From: Argyresthia goedartella
Taxonomy: Eukaryota > Arthropoda > Insecta > Lepidoptera > Argyresthiidae
Assembly: GCA_949825045.1 (NCBI GenBank)
Contig: OX463835.1
Coordinates: forward strand, 24,631,201-24,695,200
DNA: 64,000 nucleotides
Direction of reading: 5' to 3'
The position numbers were made by a program, and so were the translations under genes. The notes under the pieces are model-generated. The model saw only the letters and a program-made list of their open reading frames with translations. It searched no databases and was not told the DNA's origin. Positions 1-9,923 of the stretch are shown here, in pieces; position 1 is the stretch's first letter; the number at the start of each line of letters is the position of its first letter.

Positions 1-1
1 G

Positions 2-556
2 AAAACACAAATTGAAACCACATGTAAAAAGCTACATAAATTTTCATATGCTTTGTACAAACTTTCGAAAACGGTCGCTAAGGATGCAGTATTATTAGCT
101 TACAATGGATACGTAGACTCCATTCTGCGATTTGGAATAATGTTCTGGGGTAACGGGGTAGGAAAAGAAAAAGTCCTCGTAGCTCAAAAAAGGTGTGTAA
201 GGTCTATATGTGGCTTACGTCGCAGAGATAGTTGTAAGCCTCATTTTAAGAGGCTAAATATTTTGACGTTTCCATCATTATATATTTACGAGGTAGCTAG
301 TTTTGTCAAAACAAATTCTAATCTATTTGATAATTATTTAAGTAAACGTCATAAATCTAAAATTCATATGCCACAACATAATACTGCTTTATTTAAAAAT
401 AATATCTATGGCATGGCACCTATTGTTTATAACAAGCTACCAGATACTGTGCGCAATATAGAACATGTAATACTATTTAGGAAGGAATTGAGAAAATTAC
501 TTATCAATAAGACATATTATACAATAAATGAATACATAAATGATCCAACAATATAA
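2..556 (+). pseudogene. Non-LTR retrotransposon ORF2, C-terminal fragment
   Basis: The frame is open from the window edge to a stop at 554-556, so the upstream reverse transcriptase lies outside the window. The visible 185 residues match the region after the RT domain in CR1/Jockey-group ORF2 proteins: a thumb-like helix, then YNGYVDSILRFGIMFWGNG, then VLVAQKRCVRSICGLRRRD, then a basic C-terminus. No catalytic RT motif is in view. The same architecture recurs at 23.5-23.9 kb and 24.4-24.7 kb. The fragment has no internal stop, so the parent may have been fairly young. The exact clade cannot be fixed from the C-terminus alone. Confidence 0.78.
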
Positions 557-781
557 TAATGATAATAAATATACATGTAATTATAGGTAGGTACTGACTT
601 ATACTTAATTCAAAATACAGGGATGATTTGTCATAGAAAATGATTTAATGATGTTGCATGCACTTTATTCTTACTATAAAATATTTGTATGCCTTACGGC
701 GAAACATAGCGATCTTCACCGACTGTAACAACCTAAACCTATGTTTGACAAATAAAATATTTGATTTGATTTGATTTGATT
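557..781 (+). mobile_element. 3' UTR and microsatellite tail of the same non-LTR element
   Basis: After the stop there is about 200 bp of AT-rich sequence, an AATAAA signal at 751-756 and a tandem TTTGA tail at about 760-781. A short microsatellite in place of a long poly(A) is usual for CR1-like elements. The tail marks the 3' end of the element at about 781. Confidence 0.7.
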
Positions 782-939
782 CAAATAATGCATTTTTTAA
801 TGTAGGCTAAAAGTTCTTGGTGAAACAGCATGGTAAAGAAATAACAAGGATCTCACAGTAAAGTAGTGCTTAAAATAATACATTTTGTAATGTAGGTTAG
901 GATAGGAGTCCTCCGGAAAGAAGCATGGCGAAGAAACTA
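782..939. repeat. Degenerate direct repeat of about 90 bp
   Basis: The stretch beginning AAATAATGCATTTTTTAATG (about 783) is echoed at about 872 by a similar one, followed both times by GTAGG and then a GCATGG..AAGAAA block. It lies beyond the C-terminal end of the downstream minus-strand transposase and may be terminal-region sequence of that DNA transposon. I could not find a convincing matching inverted repeat at the other end. Confidence 0.35.
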
Positions 940-2290
940 GGTACAAGAATCTTTTGACACGTTATTCCTTGCACATTTTTTGAATCCAACTCCCTTTTTT
1001 GAATTATTTTGCTATAATTGTGATCGATATGGACTACGTTCAAGGGTAGTATTCCATCAATATCTTCACCATCTTCACTGGCACTACCAGCTTCCTCATC
1101 GCTACTATCTTCGCTGTCCGAGCACACTTCTATGATGAAAGGTACCTCCAAATATCCGTCTTTTTTCTGTACTCCTCTTCCAAACGCTTGACATGGGAAC
1201 AACAATTTTGCCATTCGTTGACAGTTGTGGCATTAAAAGCCTTTTCTACCATTTCCGGAATTTCTTTTGGTGCCTTCCCTATGTTCATTTCTGACACTTT
1301 TCTTTTCATTGAAGCCCAGATCATTTCAATGGGAATTAGATCACATTGATATGGTGGTAAACGTAATATCTTGTGACCCAATCCTTTTAAAATTGCATCA
1401 ACAGCATAAACCGGCGCAGGCTTATGTCTTTTTACAATTTCCATTAACTGGGGTTTGGTGTATACTTCCGAATATTCAATATGTAGTCGTGCCAACCACT
1501 CAATTATGACACTTTTCCTGCAGTTGGTGGTTGGTGCCTTATAAACGCTTGTGTTGTGGTATGGAGCGTTATCCATGACGACGAGACTGGGCTTCCTTAA
1601 ATTGGGCGCAAGTTTTTCAGTTACCCACTTTTTGAAATTTGCATGGTTCATATCATCATGATAGTCTCCACTCTTTGTTTGAGACTTAGACTAGGCAAGC
1701 GTTCTCCACAAAACCTTGCTCACCGCCAGCATGGACCATAATGAACCTTTGGCCTTTGGATATGGGCTGTGCAATACTCCATCTGTTTCACAGTCGTCAT
1801 CGTCGTTCTGCCAGCATTTTCCCACTGAGACCAGAATGAATGTAAGTTTCATCTAAGAAGACCACTGGTAATTTTTCTGCCTCTTCATTATGCTTGATGG
1901 CCTGCAGATAACGAGCACGCCATGCACTTATTTTATTTCTTTCAGTTAGCACTTTCCGATTCGATTTTGTTTTCCTAAATCGGAAACCAATCTTTTTTAT
2001 GTATTGCCTCAGAATTTCGCGACTGCCTTCAAATCCAATGTCTTTCCGGAGTTCACCAAGTACTTTCCTTACTGACGGTATTTCTTTATTGTTGGTGTAA
2101 AAGCCATGTATCGTTCGTCATAAAACACCAATATCAAAATTATCCAGCAAAACTTTGTCCTTTCTTGTTTTCCTCATCTTCCCTGGTGTATTAATTTTAG
2201 CTGAAGATGCGACTGCCAATTTTCCTTCGACCGTTATTCTTGTCACACTCCGTAAAGATACACCTGAAACATTTGAAGTTTGTAAATGTC
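897..2290 (-). pseudogene. Tc1/mariner (IS630-like, DDE_3) transposase, broken
   Basis: Read on the minus strand, an N-terminal helix-turn-helix-like segment (about 2,290-2,120, ending LLDNFDIGVL) leads into RRTIHGFYTNNKEIPSVRK and then KIGFRFRKTKSNRK. The catalytic triad is recognisable: first Asp in VFLDETYIHSG (about 1,850), second in VVMDNAPYHN (about 1,570), acidic third in PIEMIWASMK (about 1,310). Lesions: an in-frame TGA at 2118-2120, at least one frameshift and a stop between 1,800 and 1,670, and a one-base loss in an A-run near 1,155. The last one throws the natural acidic tail (SDSEDSSDEE) into another frame. This is an inactive copy. The family assignment is firm; the terminal inverted repeats were not identified. 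Confidence 0.85.
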
Positions 2291-2462
2291 AGATCGAATG
2301 TTGGTGTTTTATTTTCGTTATTCAACATTACATAGGTACACCTAATGTAGAAGAGCCCCTACTTCCCCATTGCTCAACTCGATTACTCAATTACTCAAAG
2401 TTGAGCAGTGCGGAATAGTCGTTATGACCCATTGGTCTACTGGTATTTGCTCAACTATCTAT

Positions 2463-2499
2463 AGTTCTACTTATCCTATATGTTGGGATAAGTAGAACT
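2463..2499. repeat. Perfect 14-bp inverted repeat (hairpin)
   Basis: AGTTCTACTTATCC (2463-2476) is followed after 9 nt by its exact reverse complement GGATAAGTAGAACT (2486-2499). It could be two abutting transposon termini or a small foldback. It is not followed by a T-run, and a terminator is not expected here. Confidence 0.75.
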
Positions 2500-2927
2500 G
2501 CACTTGATGGTATCACTAACCGGACATAGCGGCGACCCCCTCATTTACTTTTTGAAACGGAATTATCGGGTTATTGTTATTTTTTTCCTTCATACAAAAC
2601 TCCTTGATCCTTAAAACCATCGGGTAAGGTTTCCAATAGTGACAGTTTCCTACGAGGTTGGGAGGGGGGGGGGCGGAGGGGGAGGGTAGGTAACTCCTCC
2701 TGTAAAATATCCAGTCTAGGAAATGTATGGTTTTTTGTTATAAATTTTCAAAAATCCATTTTGAGGTTATTTTTTACTATAGGATTTTTACAAAAAGTCA
2801 TTGTTTGTAGAATTGACATTCGAAATTGCCTTAGCTCCGGCTACAAGGGCTCATAAAAAAGGCAAGTATTTAATTGCACATCAAAAATACTGATTTTCAC
2901 AGCAAAAAAGGATCAGCAAACACTTAT

Positions 2928-3043
2928 TATGTTTTAAGTATTTTTGTTGTTCTTACATGTTCAATCTAATTCGAAGGATAAAGGGGGCTTCGCTTCGCTC
3001 ACCCCCTTTACCCTTCACCTAAGCTGCCGCAGTATTTTGCCCT
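2928..3043. repeat. Dispersed hairpin repeat, copy 1
   Basis: About 116 bp, starting TATGTTTTAAGTATTTTTG and ending TTTTGCCCT. The core AAGGATAAAGGGGG..CCCCCTTTACCCTT can fold back around a CTTCGCTTCGCTCA loop. A second copy at 22961-23077 is clearly homologous, with scattered substitutions. It encodes nothing obvious, and a MITE or SINE fragment is the likely nature. Confidence 0.7.
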
Positions 3044-4120
3044 CCAGTCTTTGCCCTGCTGTCCAAAAACACAACAAAAGTCGTCGAAATAACACTAAAT
3101 AAGCAAGACAGAACATTCACGCAACTCGAAGAAAAACGGAATGACTTGAACACACACACACTAACCCAGCAACGTTTTTTTACGTTCAAACAGTGACGTT
3201 ACGTTCCGTTCCACACATTCTAAGTCTAATTGACATTCATCTTAGCCAAAATTTTACGAAAAACGTTTCGTTTCTCCTGATAATATTCGTAAGTTTAATT
3301 AATTAAATACTTAACTCCTAATATTAAAAACTGGATAAATAGTTCAAGGTAAACCCCATCTACCCCCTAGTAACCAATTTTACTTAGTATCAAACTGTCA
3401 GTGTTGGAAACCCAACCCAAACCATCTCTCTAACACCACTCCTAATAATTTTTGGCATGGTATACGCAGTAATTGATTTTATTAGCTCGAAATAACCACG
3501 CAGCACAACCTAGCACAACAAACACAGCGGATTGTCAACAAATTGACCACAGAGTAGCTTTTTCGTTAGTTCTGATTTTCGCCACACGCCAAAACATCCA
3601 TGTAGCACAGTACATACGATTCTCTTTATTGGAAAGGTACGTAGGTTTCATTTCGATGTTGATGTTTACATCTTTTGCTTTTCGTAAGAAACACTGTCAG
3701 TACTGAAAAATAGACTCTCACGGATATACGTCATTCATCACGTCAGCGACGTCAGCGTTAATAGCAGTGTTTTCAAAGTTCACGAGAAATTTTCCGGTGA
3801 AAATGATGGTGATTTTGTCTTCAGAAATTGTAATATTCAGTCATAAACAGCTGTGCTGTATTTTAACTAAAATATTTTGTTCAAATTCGTCTATTTGTTA
3901 AGTTAATTAATTAATTCGTAATTCGTTTGTTAAGTTAATTAATAGTGTGCCAGTGCTAAAGGTGGTCAGAATTATAATTGTGATAAAATAATCGATCACG
4001 GACCAACAGAGAAAGGACCATTCAAACTTTTCTTGACACACACTTCAACTGACATTGTACTACCTTTCCCTTGCTACTTAGCGGGTGTTTTTTGTCTTTG
4101 TTTTCACATTACTTATCATA

Positions 4121-5460
4121 ATGATGACTCGCAATTCTTTGTCTCGCCAGGCGGAGTCCAGGCTCCAACTGGTTTTGCAGGAATTAAAGCAAGCAAAGGG
4201 ACAGGTGGAACAATTAGAAACAGAAAGAGATGAAAATAAAAAAAGCTATCTTAGAAACCTTAGGAAATAATAAAAAATTAAAGAGGGAACTGTCCGCTCT
4301 ATATTTCATTAATATTTCTATTAGTGAGGAATGGGATAGGTTGCAATTAATAATAGATGGGTTTGATGAGCACTGTGGCACTGAGTTCGTCCTGCGCAGA
4401 ACCTCAGTTCTGGAGAAGGAACTGTGTGATGCCCACCAATATATCACACAGCTGGAAGACGCGGCTATTAGCTCTGCCACAGTGAACACGCAGAGCATTT
4501 TGGATGAGTTGGTAGCAGTTAATACCTCCTTGGGCCATGTCTCTGTTGCGGGCTGTCGCTTGCCCCCTTTGACAATTGACCTTATTAAGGATGACTCAGT
4601 GTGTTATGTGGCAGCCAGCAGCAGGGACAGCACACACAAATTGAAACTAAGTAAAAATAAGTTGAGAAAATATGTCAAAATTAATAAGTTTATAAAAAAC
4701 ACTAAAATATGCTAAAAAATCAAAAAAAGGTTGTAACAAAGCTTCATAATAAAAGAAGGGTTTTAGATAAACTGGGGCTGTGTACCGCTCAGCTTAATTA
4801 TAACCAGATTAGCTATGAGGACAACATGCATGAGCTAAGATGCAAACTTGACCAGGCGGAGCGCTCTCTGGGGCACTACATTGGCCTCTATGACAAAACC
4901 AGAGCGGAAACCAGGGAACTGAATCTAGCTATGAATGCAGTTCTCAGTAGCCAGGTTAGCCTAGAAACTAAAATAATGGGGAGCTGCTGTTGTGTGCCGG
5001 ACTGTGCTCCATCAGCTACTTCCCTTATGGATGTCAGCGCTTCATATCCAGGTATAAAAACAATTATGTACAGCGATGAAATTGGAAAAAATATGGGCCA
5101 ATTATTAAATATGTATATGGAGCATACGGTAATAAATAATTGTTTACCAAACTGTAATCTACATAATATTATGCAAAAAGTAGATAATGCTTTATAAAGT
5201 GATGACTCTTATTTAATCATATGCCTCGGTAATAGGGGTAGTGTGAACAAGTCTGTCTTAATGAAATATTTAGACAAGCTTTAAATGTAAAACAAATTGT
5301 AATGTTCACATTCCCTTACAGCGGCAGCCTGCCACAATCAGAAAACAACCTTAGATATAAGCTGAATATGACCTTGCATACTATATCATGCAATAATAAT
5401 ATACATGTAATGGATACTAACAGTTTTGTTAGTAGAAGTAAATAATATTTGACTAAAGGT
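4121..5460 (+). pseudogene. CR1-A ORF1 (coiled coil plus SGNH/esterase-like domain)
   Basis: ORF1 starts at the ATG at 4121 after an AT-rich leader and is broken into at least three frames (4121-4270, 4230-4715, 4709-5197), with further decay to about 5460. The N-terminus is strongly heptad-like (QLVLQELKQAKGQVEQLETE), followed by more coiled-coil-rich sequence. The last third has the layout of an ORF1 esterase: TIMYSDEIGKNMGQLLNMY near residue 310, then YLIICLGNRGSVNKS and a downstream beta-alpha segment. In this clade ORF1 proteins bind RNA and the esterase-like domain is thought to help particle or membrane association. The catalytic Ser-Asp-His set cannot be confirmed in this decayed copy. 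Confidence 0.65.
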
Positions 5461-5689
5461 AAATATTACCTTCCTAGTTATTGCAAAAGACAACTAGCAA
5501 ATTCGCTATCCTATTATTTTAATCTGCCAAAAATTTGGCTACACATAATGCCTCTATTGAGCATTATACTGATGTTTCAGACAAAACCTTGGAAGTTTTT
5601 CCAAGTAATTTAAATTAGATACAACGACAATAGAGGAAGTATCTAGCCCGTCAAATAATATTAATAAAATACATAATAAAAACAGAAAA

Positions 5690-7607
5690 ACTCAAAATTG
5701 TAAAATAAATGCAAAGTTTACTAATCTGGTCCACCAAAATATTCAAGGTATTAGCTGTAAATTGTACATGAACTCTTTTAATATTGATATTTTATGTCTA
5801 ACAGAAAACTGGCTAAAAAGCCATGAGCTCATGTTCAATTTCAGTAACCACCAGGTTGGTAGTTCTTTTTGCAGATCACATGCTGTTCGTGGAGGCTCTC
5901 TAATATTTCAAAATAAACACTTAAAGTTCAAAAATCATAATGACATAGTATGTTTATCAGTTGAAAGCCACATTGAAGTAGCATGTGTTAAGTTGGAGCG
6001 CTAATTGCAATAAGCGCTTACAGCCCACCATCAGCTTCATTTGATGTTTTTGAAAAAGTCATGGATGACATATTATTTAAAGTATCAAAATCTAATAAAA
6101 CTCTTATGTGGAGACTTCAATGTAAATTTATTAAAACTTTACTCCCTTAGTACGAGACTAACTAACTTATTTAATTATCAAAACTTAAAGCCACTTTTCA
6201 TGGAACCTACTTGAATAACTGTAACCTCAGCAAATTAATAATTATAATAATAATAATACCTTGGACACCATTTACACACATTGATCTAGCCCTAAACTAG
6301 GATTCCAAATTGTATAGACAATGTATTTCCATATCCACATGAAAATATTGTACTTAAAAACAATATAAGTAATTTAAAGTCAGACCATTTAGGTCAATTC
6401 ATTAGACTAGAAATTCAACTTAAAAACAGTAAACAAAAATTATATGAATTATATAGTGAAAAACAATGCAATCATAGTGAAGAGTTCAAGGATAAAGTAA
6501 AAAGTACTCAAAAATCTTTAGAAAAGTTTGTCAAATTGCAAAATCAAGTTATATCAGATCTAAAATAAGAAAAAGTGATAACAAAATTAAATCAACTTGG
6601 GATATAATTAAAAGCGAGACTGGAAAGGTCAGTATTAAAAACAATGAATATGAATAAAAAATTAATGATATTACTTTCAAAAATGATATTGATGTAGCTA
6701 AAGCGTTTTTTTTTTTACTTCTATCCCAATCTCTACTACGAAGTCTTTAAACTCTTCCAAAGTAGTCGCTGAATCTTTGCTAAAGACTATGTACCTAGAT
6801 GTGAAAATCAATTCTCGTTTAATTATGTACATAATAAAGATATTATTAAAGCCTTTAAATCAATAAATGTTAAGAAAACTGCAGACCTCTGGGATATTTC
6901 TGTTCATGCCCCTAATAAATGTTATTGCACTTGATTTAGCTTTCATATTTAATGCATCTATTGAATCTGGCGTGTTTCCTGATTTAATGAAACACAGTAA
7001 AATACTTTGTTTAAATCGGGTAGAACATCTGACCCTTCTAACTTCAGACCGATATCGGTATTACCTACATTTAGTAAAGTTTTTGAAAAAGTAATTTTAA
7101 ATCAACTTCTTAAACATTTTAACACCAACAACATGCTCCACTGTAAAAAAATTGGTTTCACACAAGGCAAATCAACTACTGATACCGGTATTGAGTTAAT
7201 ATCATATATATATGATGCCTGGTAGTCGCATGATGCTCTAGGAGTATTTTGAGATTTGTCTAATGCTTTTCATTGCGTTGACCATGAGACATTCATCAGG
7301 AAATTACATCACTATGGAATTAGGGATAACTCTTTAGATCTTCTCTCTTCTTATTTAAATGACAGGATACAGAGAGTTGACATTAATGGAAAACGATAGC
7401 CAGGGTCTGTTGTTACTATGGGTATACCGCAGGGTTCCATACTCGGGCCATTCCTATTTTTCGTTTATATTAATGACCTGCCACATCTTGTCAGAGATAA
7501 TCATGAGATTGTACTGTTTGCAGATGACACTTCACTTTTGTTTAAAATGAAACGACGCAGTTTGAACTTTGACAATGTGAATAATGCAATCTCAAAGGTA
7601 GTCAGTT
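5690..7607 (+). pseudogene. CR1-A ORF2, endonuclease and reverse transcriptase (5' part)
   Basis: An APE-type endonuclease is recognisable from HQNIQG (about 5,735) through DILCLTENWL (about 5,790), RGGSLIF (about 5,900) and GDFNVNLL (about 6,115). The RT begins near 6,840 and shows RPISVLPTFSKVFEKVIL (about 7,050), QGKSTTDTGIELI, DLSNAFHCVDH (about 7,265), MGIPQGSILGPFLFFVYIND (about 7,420) and the catalytic FADD (about 7,520). Several frameshifts and stops make it non-functional. The frame is cut at 7607 inside the codons for VVS-W by the LTR insertion; the C-terminal continuation lies at 24195. Confidence 0.78.
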
Positions 7608-7877
7608 TGTAGTGTGGGTGCCAGTTTCAAATAAATACACGCGGGGGTTGGTGGTAAGACTACTTGCTTTATTGAATATCAAATCCTTATATACTAATAA
7701 TTCTAGGACTATGCCCCCTTGATGGTAGGTTCAGTATAGGTACACGTGTAGTGTCCTATGACATTGGTCTTATTACTAGTGCCCTTATATGGTTCGGTGT
7801 CTTATGACGGGTATCGCCATGGGCGGTCGTTACAATGTTTACCTATACCTACTTACTTAAGGTGGTCACACACTACA
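7608..7877 (-). repeat. 3' LTR (270 bp) of the 7.6-12.8 kb element
   Basis: TG..CA ends. On the minus strand it contains a TATATAAGG-type box and an AATAAA signal in TTCAATAAAGC, so U3, R and U5 features are readable. The last 105 bp (7773-7877) match the right LTR remnant. The adjoining CCTTTCCCCTT (7878-7888) is the polypurine tract AAGGGGAAAGG of the minus strand. Confidence 0.78.
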
Positions 7878-8414
7878 CCTTTCCCCTTAATTTTTATAGA
7901 AAAAATATAACATAACTTTTTATATAACTAAAACATGTCTAATCCAAAGTAATATAACTAAAACAGTAATATAACTGACTTATTATTAATGTTTTTTTTT
8001 TATTTATTTTTTATTCACGATACAGTTTCGTTCGATTTATATAAATTAATTTGTGTAAAAATACCATTAAAAACAAAATACCATTAAACTGTGTAAATCT
8101 AACAATTTGTAAATATCCTTTTAAAAATAAATATTTTCATATAGTTTCATATAAAACAATTTTAAAAACCAAATCAAATAAATTGATGATGTATTACAAC
8201 TTTAATTATTACAAAACATACACTGCAATGATGGGCGATTGTGAATGATTCCAATATTCGAATGGTTTGATGCTACTAATATTAAGATTCGAATCCAAAA
8301 ACAATCGATAACTAGTTTTCAAATTCGAATGAAATTGCTAGTTCATTCATTCACTTTGCCATACAAAATTGAGCATTAGTCTCGGACGATACAGTCTACT
8401 TTTATTTGATATTC

Positions 8415-8420
8415 GTATAA

Positions 8421-8451
<31 letters not shown>

Positions 8452-8457
8452 AATAAT
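8415..8457. repeat. (ATA)n trinucleotide microsatellite
   Basis: About 14 near-perfect AAT/ATA units with one interruption, inside the hAT-like element. Confidence 0.85.
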
Positions 8458-9104
8458 CGTTTATTGCAGGCATAAAAGTAGTTACTAATTTGCGAACTTT
8501 GAAATTGAGAAATTTCTTGTAATAAAGGTTTACTTTAGTTGTTGTTGTTTTTTTGTTGTTACTTGTAGTTATTGCTATAACTACTAATTCGCGTCACTGC
8601 GTAACCATAGTAATGTGGTGACGCCATTCTATCTCATGTGCATACATGCACTTTGTCAACCCGCCAGCACACGCTAATCGTGCCCTAGAGTACAGTCGCG
8701 CACAAAAGTTATTTTACGTCCGTCGTTGTGCGAAATCAAGCCCCGCTCGATGCAATTACGATTAATGAGTTTAAAGGCATCAGTGATTCTGAGTCGGATT
8801 TTTCTACTGACACGGGAAAGTGTTTCGCAACTCCTGGCCCAAATTCTGCTTCCATCCTACCATGTAGAAATGAAATACTTTTTTATGTTTACTTTGAAAC
8901 TATTATATTGTAGATTGACTTAATATCTCGATATGTTTTTTATTTTTTCGAAAAAATAAAAACCAACTACGAATATTTTGGAAAGCATCTGACGAGGAAG
9001 TCGAGGAACTGATCTTTTATTGACGTGACAGATCTACTATTTAGTTGACCAATATATTATTTAGGGGATCACAGTTAAGAATTTCGCGGGTAATCGCGTT
9101 AACT

Positions 9105-9385
9105 GTGAGCTCTGTGGTCTTATGCGTTTCACACTTGCTTCTCACACAGGAAATGCAGGTTCGAATGGTGACCATGTAAAAATGAGATAATAAAAATATC
9201 TTAAGTATATAATAAGTTCTAACGGTGATGGAAAAACATCATGAAGAAATCTTCATTACTCCATAGCTGCGGCGATGGGCTAGCCCCCTGTAAAGCAAAA
9301 TGGAGTATTGAAAATTGGCTCAAAGTGGGCACAATTGTGCCTCTGCCCCCCGTATGGGAAAAGGCGTGACGCTATGTTATGCTAT
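9105..9385 (+). mobile_element. tRNA-like SINE, copy 1
   Basis: A B-box-like GGTTCGAATGG (9158-9168) lies about 43 nt after a degenerate A box (GTGGTCTTATGCG, from about 9114). Between them is the block GTTTCACACTTGCTTCTCAC. A body segment, CCATAGCTGCGGCGATGGGC (from 9261), and a GGGCTAGCCC palindrome follow. The head is shared with the copy at about 56.9 kb, where the body block is present in reverse orientation. The tail boundary is uncertain. Confidence 0.6.
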
Positions 9386-9923
9386 CGCGTTAACACTTTT
9401 GTCTAACATTATACTGCACAGATTATTAAATATAGCAATTTATTGTTACATTGCGCGTAGCGCGTAGCGTCGAACATACAGCGGGACAAAATGGCGGGAA
9501 CGGAAGAAGTTAACGCCATGTTGTTTGTTTATGATTCATTCTCACTTACACATGTTTCTTTTAAATATCTTTCTATTCACTCGTACAAGTACAAGATAAC
9601 AACTAGCTTTCAATCAAAATAGTTTTTTATTGGGGCGCAATAAAGATTAGGAACATTTGAATACAAACTAGTAACTTGTAATATTTATAAAGTCCGTTTA
9701 CTGATTGAATTTGCCACACGAAATGGAAACGTTTTTCTATGTAAAATACTCTGAATAGAGTTTACAAAACATAGAGAACTAATAATGAAATTTTAATTAA
9801 AAGGAATAAAACGATGCTCGATTATCGATTGTTCTAATTCAATTGATGAAGTTATTCGAATAATTTTAATAAAAGCTACAATCGACAACTTTATCGATTG
9901 TTTTTCACAATCGCCCATCTTTA

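Larger units (their letters stand above)
2291..3740. other. Non-coding stretch
   Basis: I see no supportable gene here. It holds a perfect hairpin (2463-2499), a G-rich run (about 2,649-2,692 with ten consecutive G), one copy of a dispersed hairpin repeat (2928-3043), and AT-rich sequence up to the leader of the CR1-type element. The open frames are short and lack recognisable domains. Confidence 0.6.
8226..9923. mobile_element. hAT-like DNA transposon, non-autonomous
   Basis: Terminal inverted repeats start CAATGATGGGCGATTGTGAA at the left; the right end reads the same in reverse complement apart from the outer bases (TAAAGATGGGCGATTGTGAA). An 8-bp duplication ATACACTG flanks it (8218-8225 and 9924-9931). 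An 8-bp TSD and a YAANGATGGGC terminus are characteristic of hAT elements. No hAT transposase or BED finger is found inside; the only longish frame (8728-8913, SDSESDFSTDTGK) is too short to assign. Several ATCGAT-type motifs lie near both ends. It sits inside the LTR element and carries a SINE. Confidence 0.8.

Noticed and set aside
9158..9168. tRNA gene suggested by a B-box-like motif
   Set aside because: No cloverleaf or acceptor stem can be drawn around it, and the same head recurs at 56.9 kb, so it is a SINE promoter.
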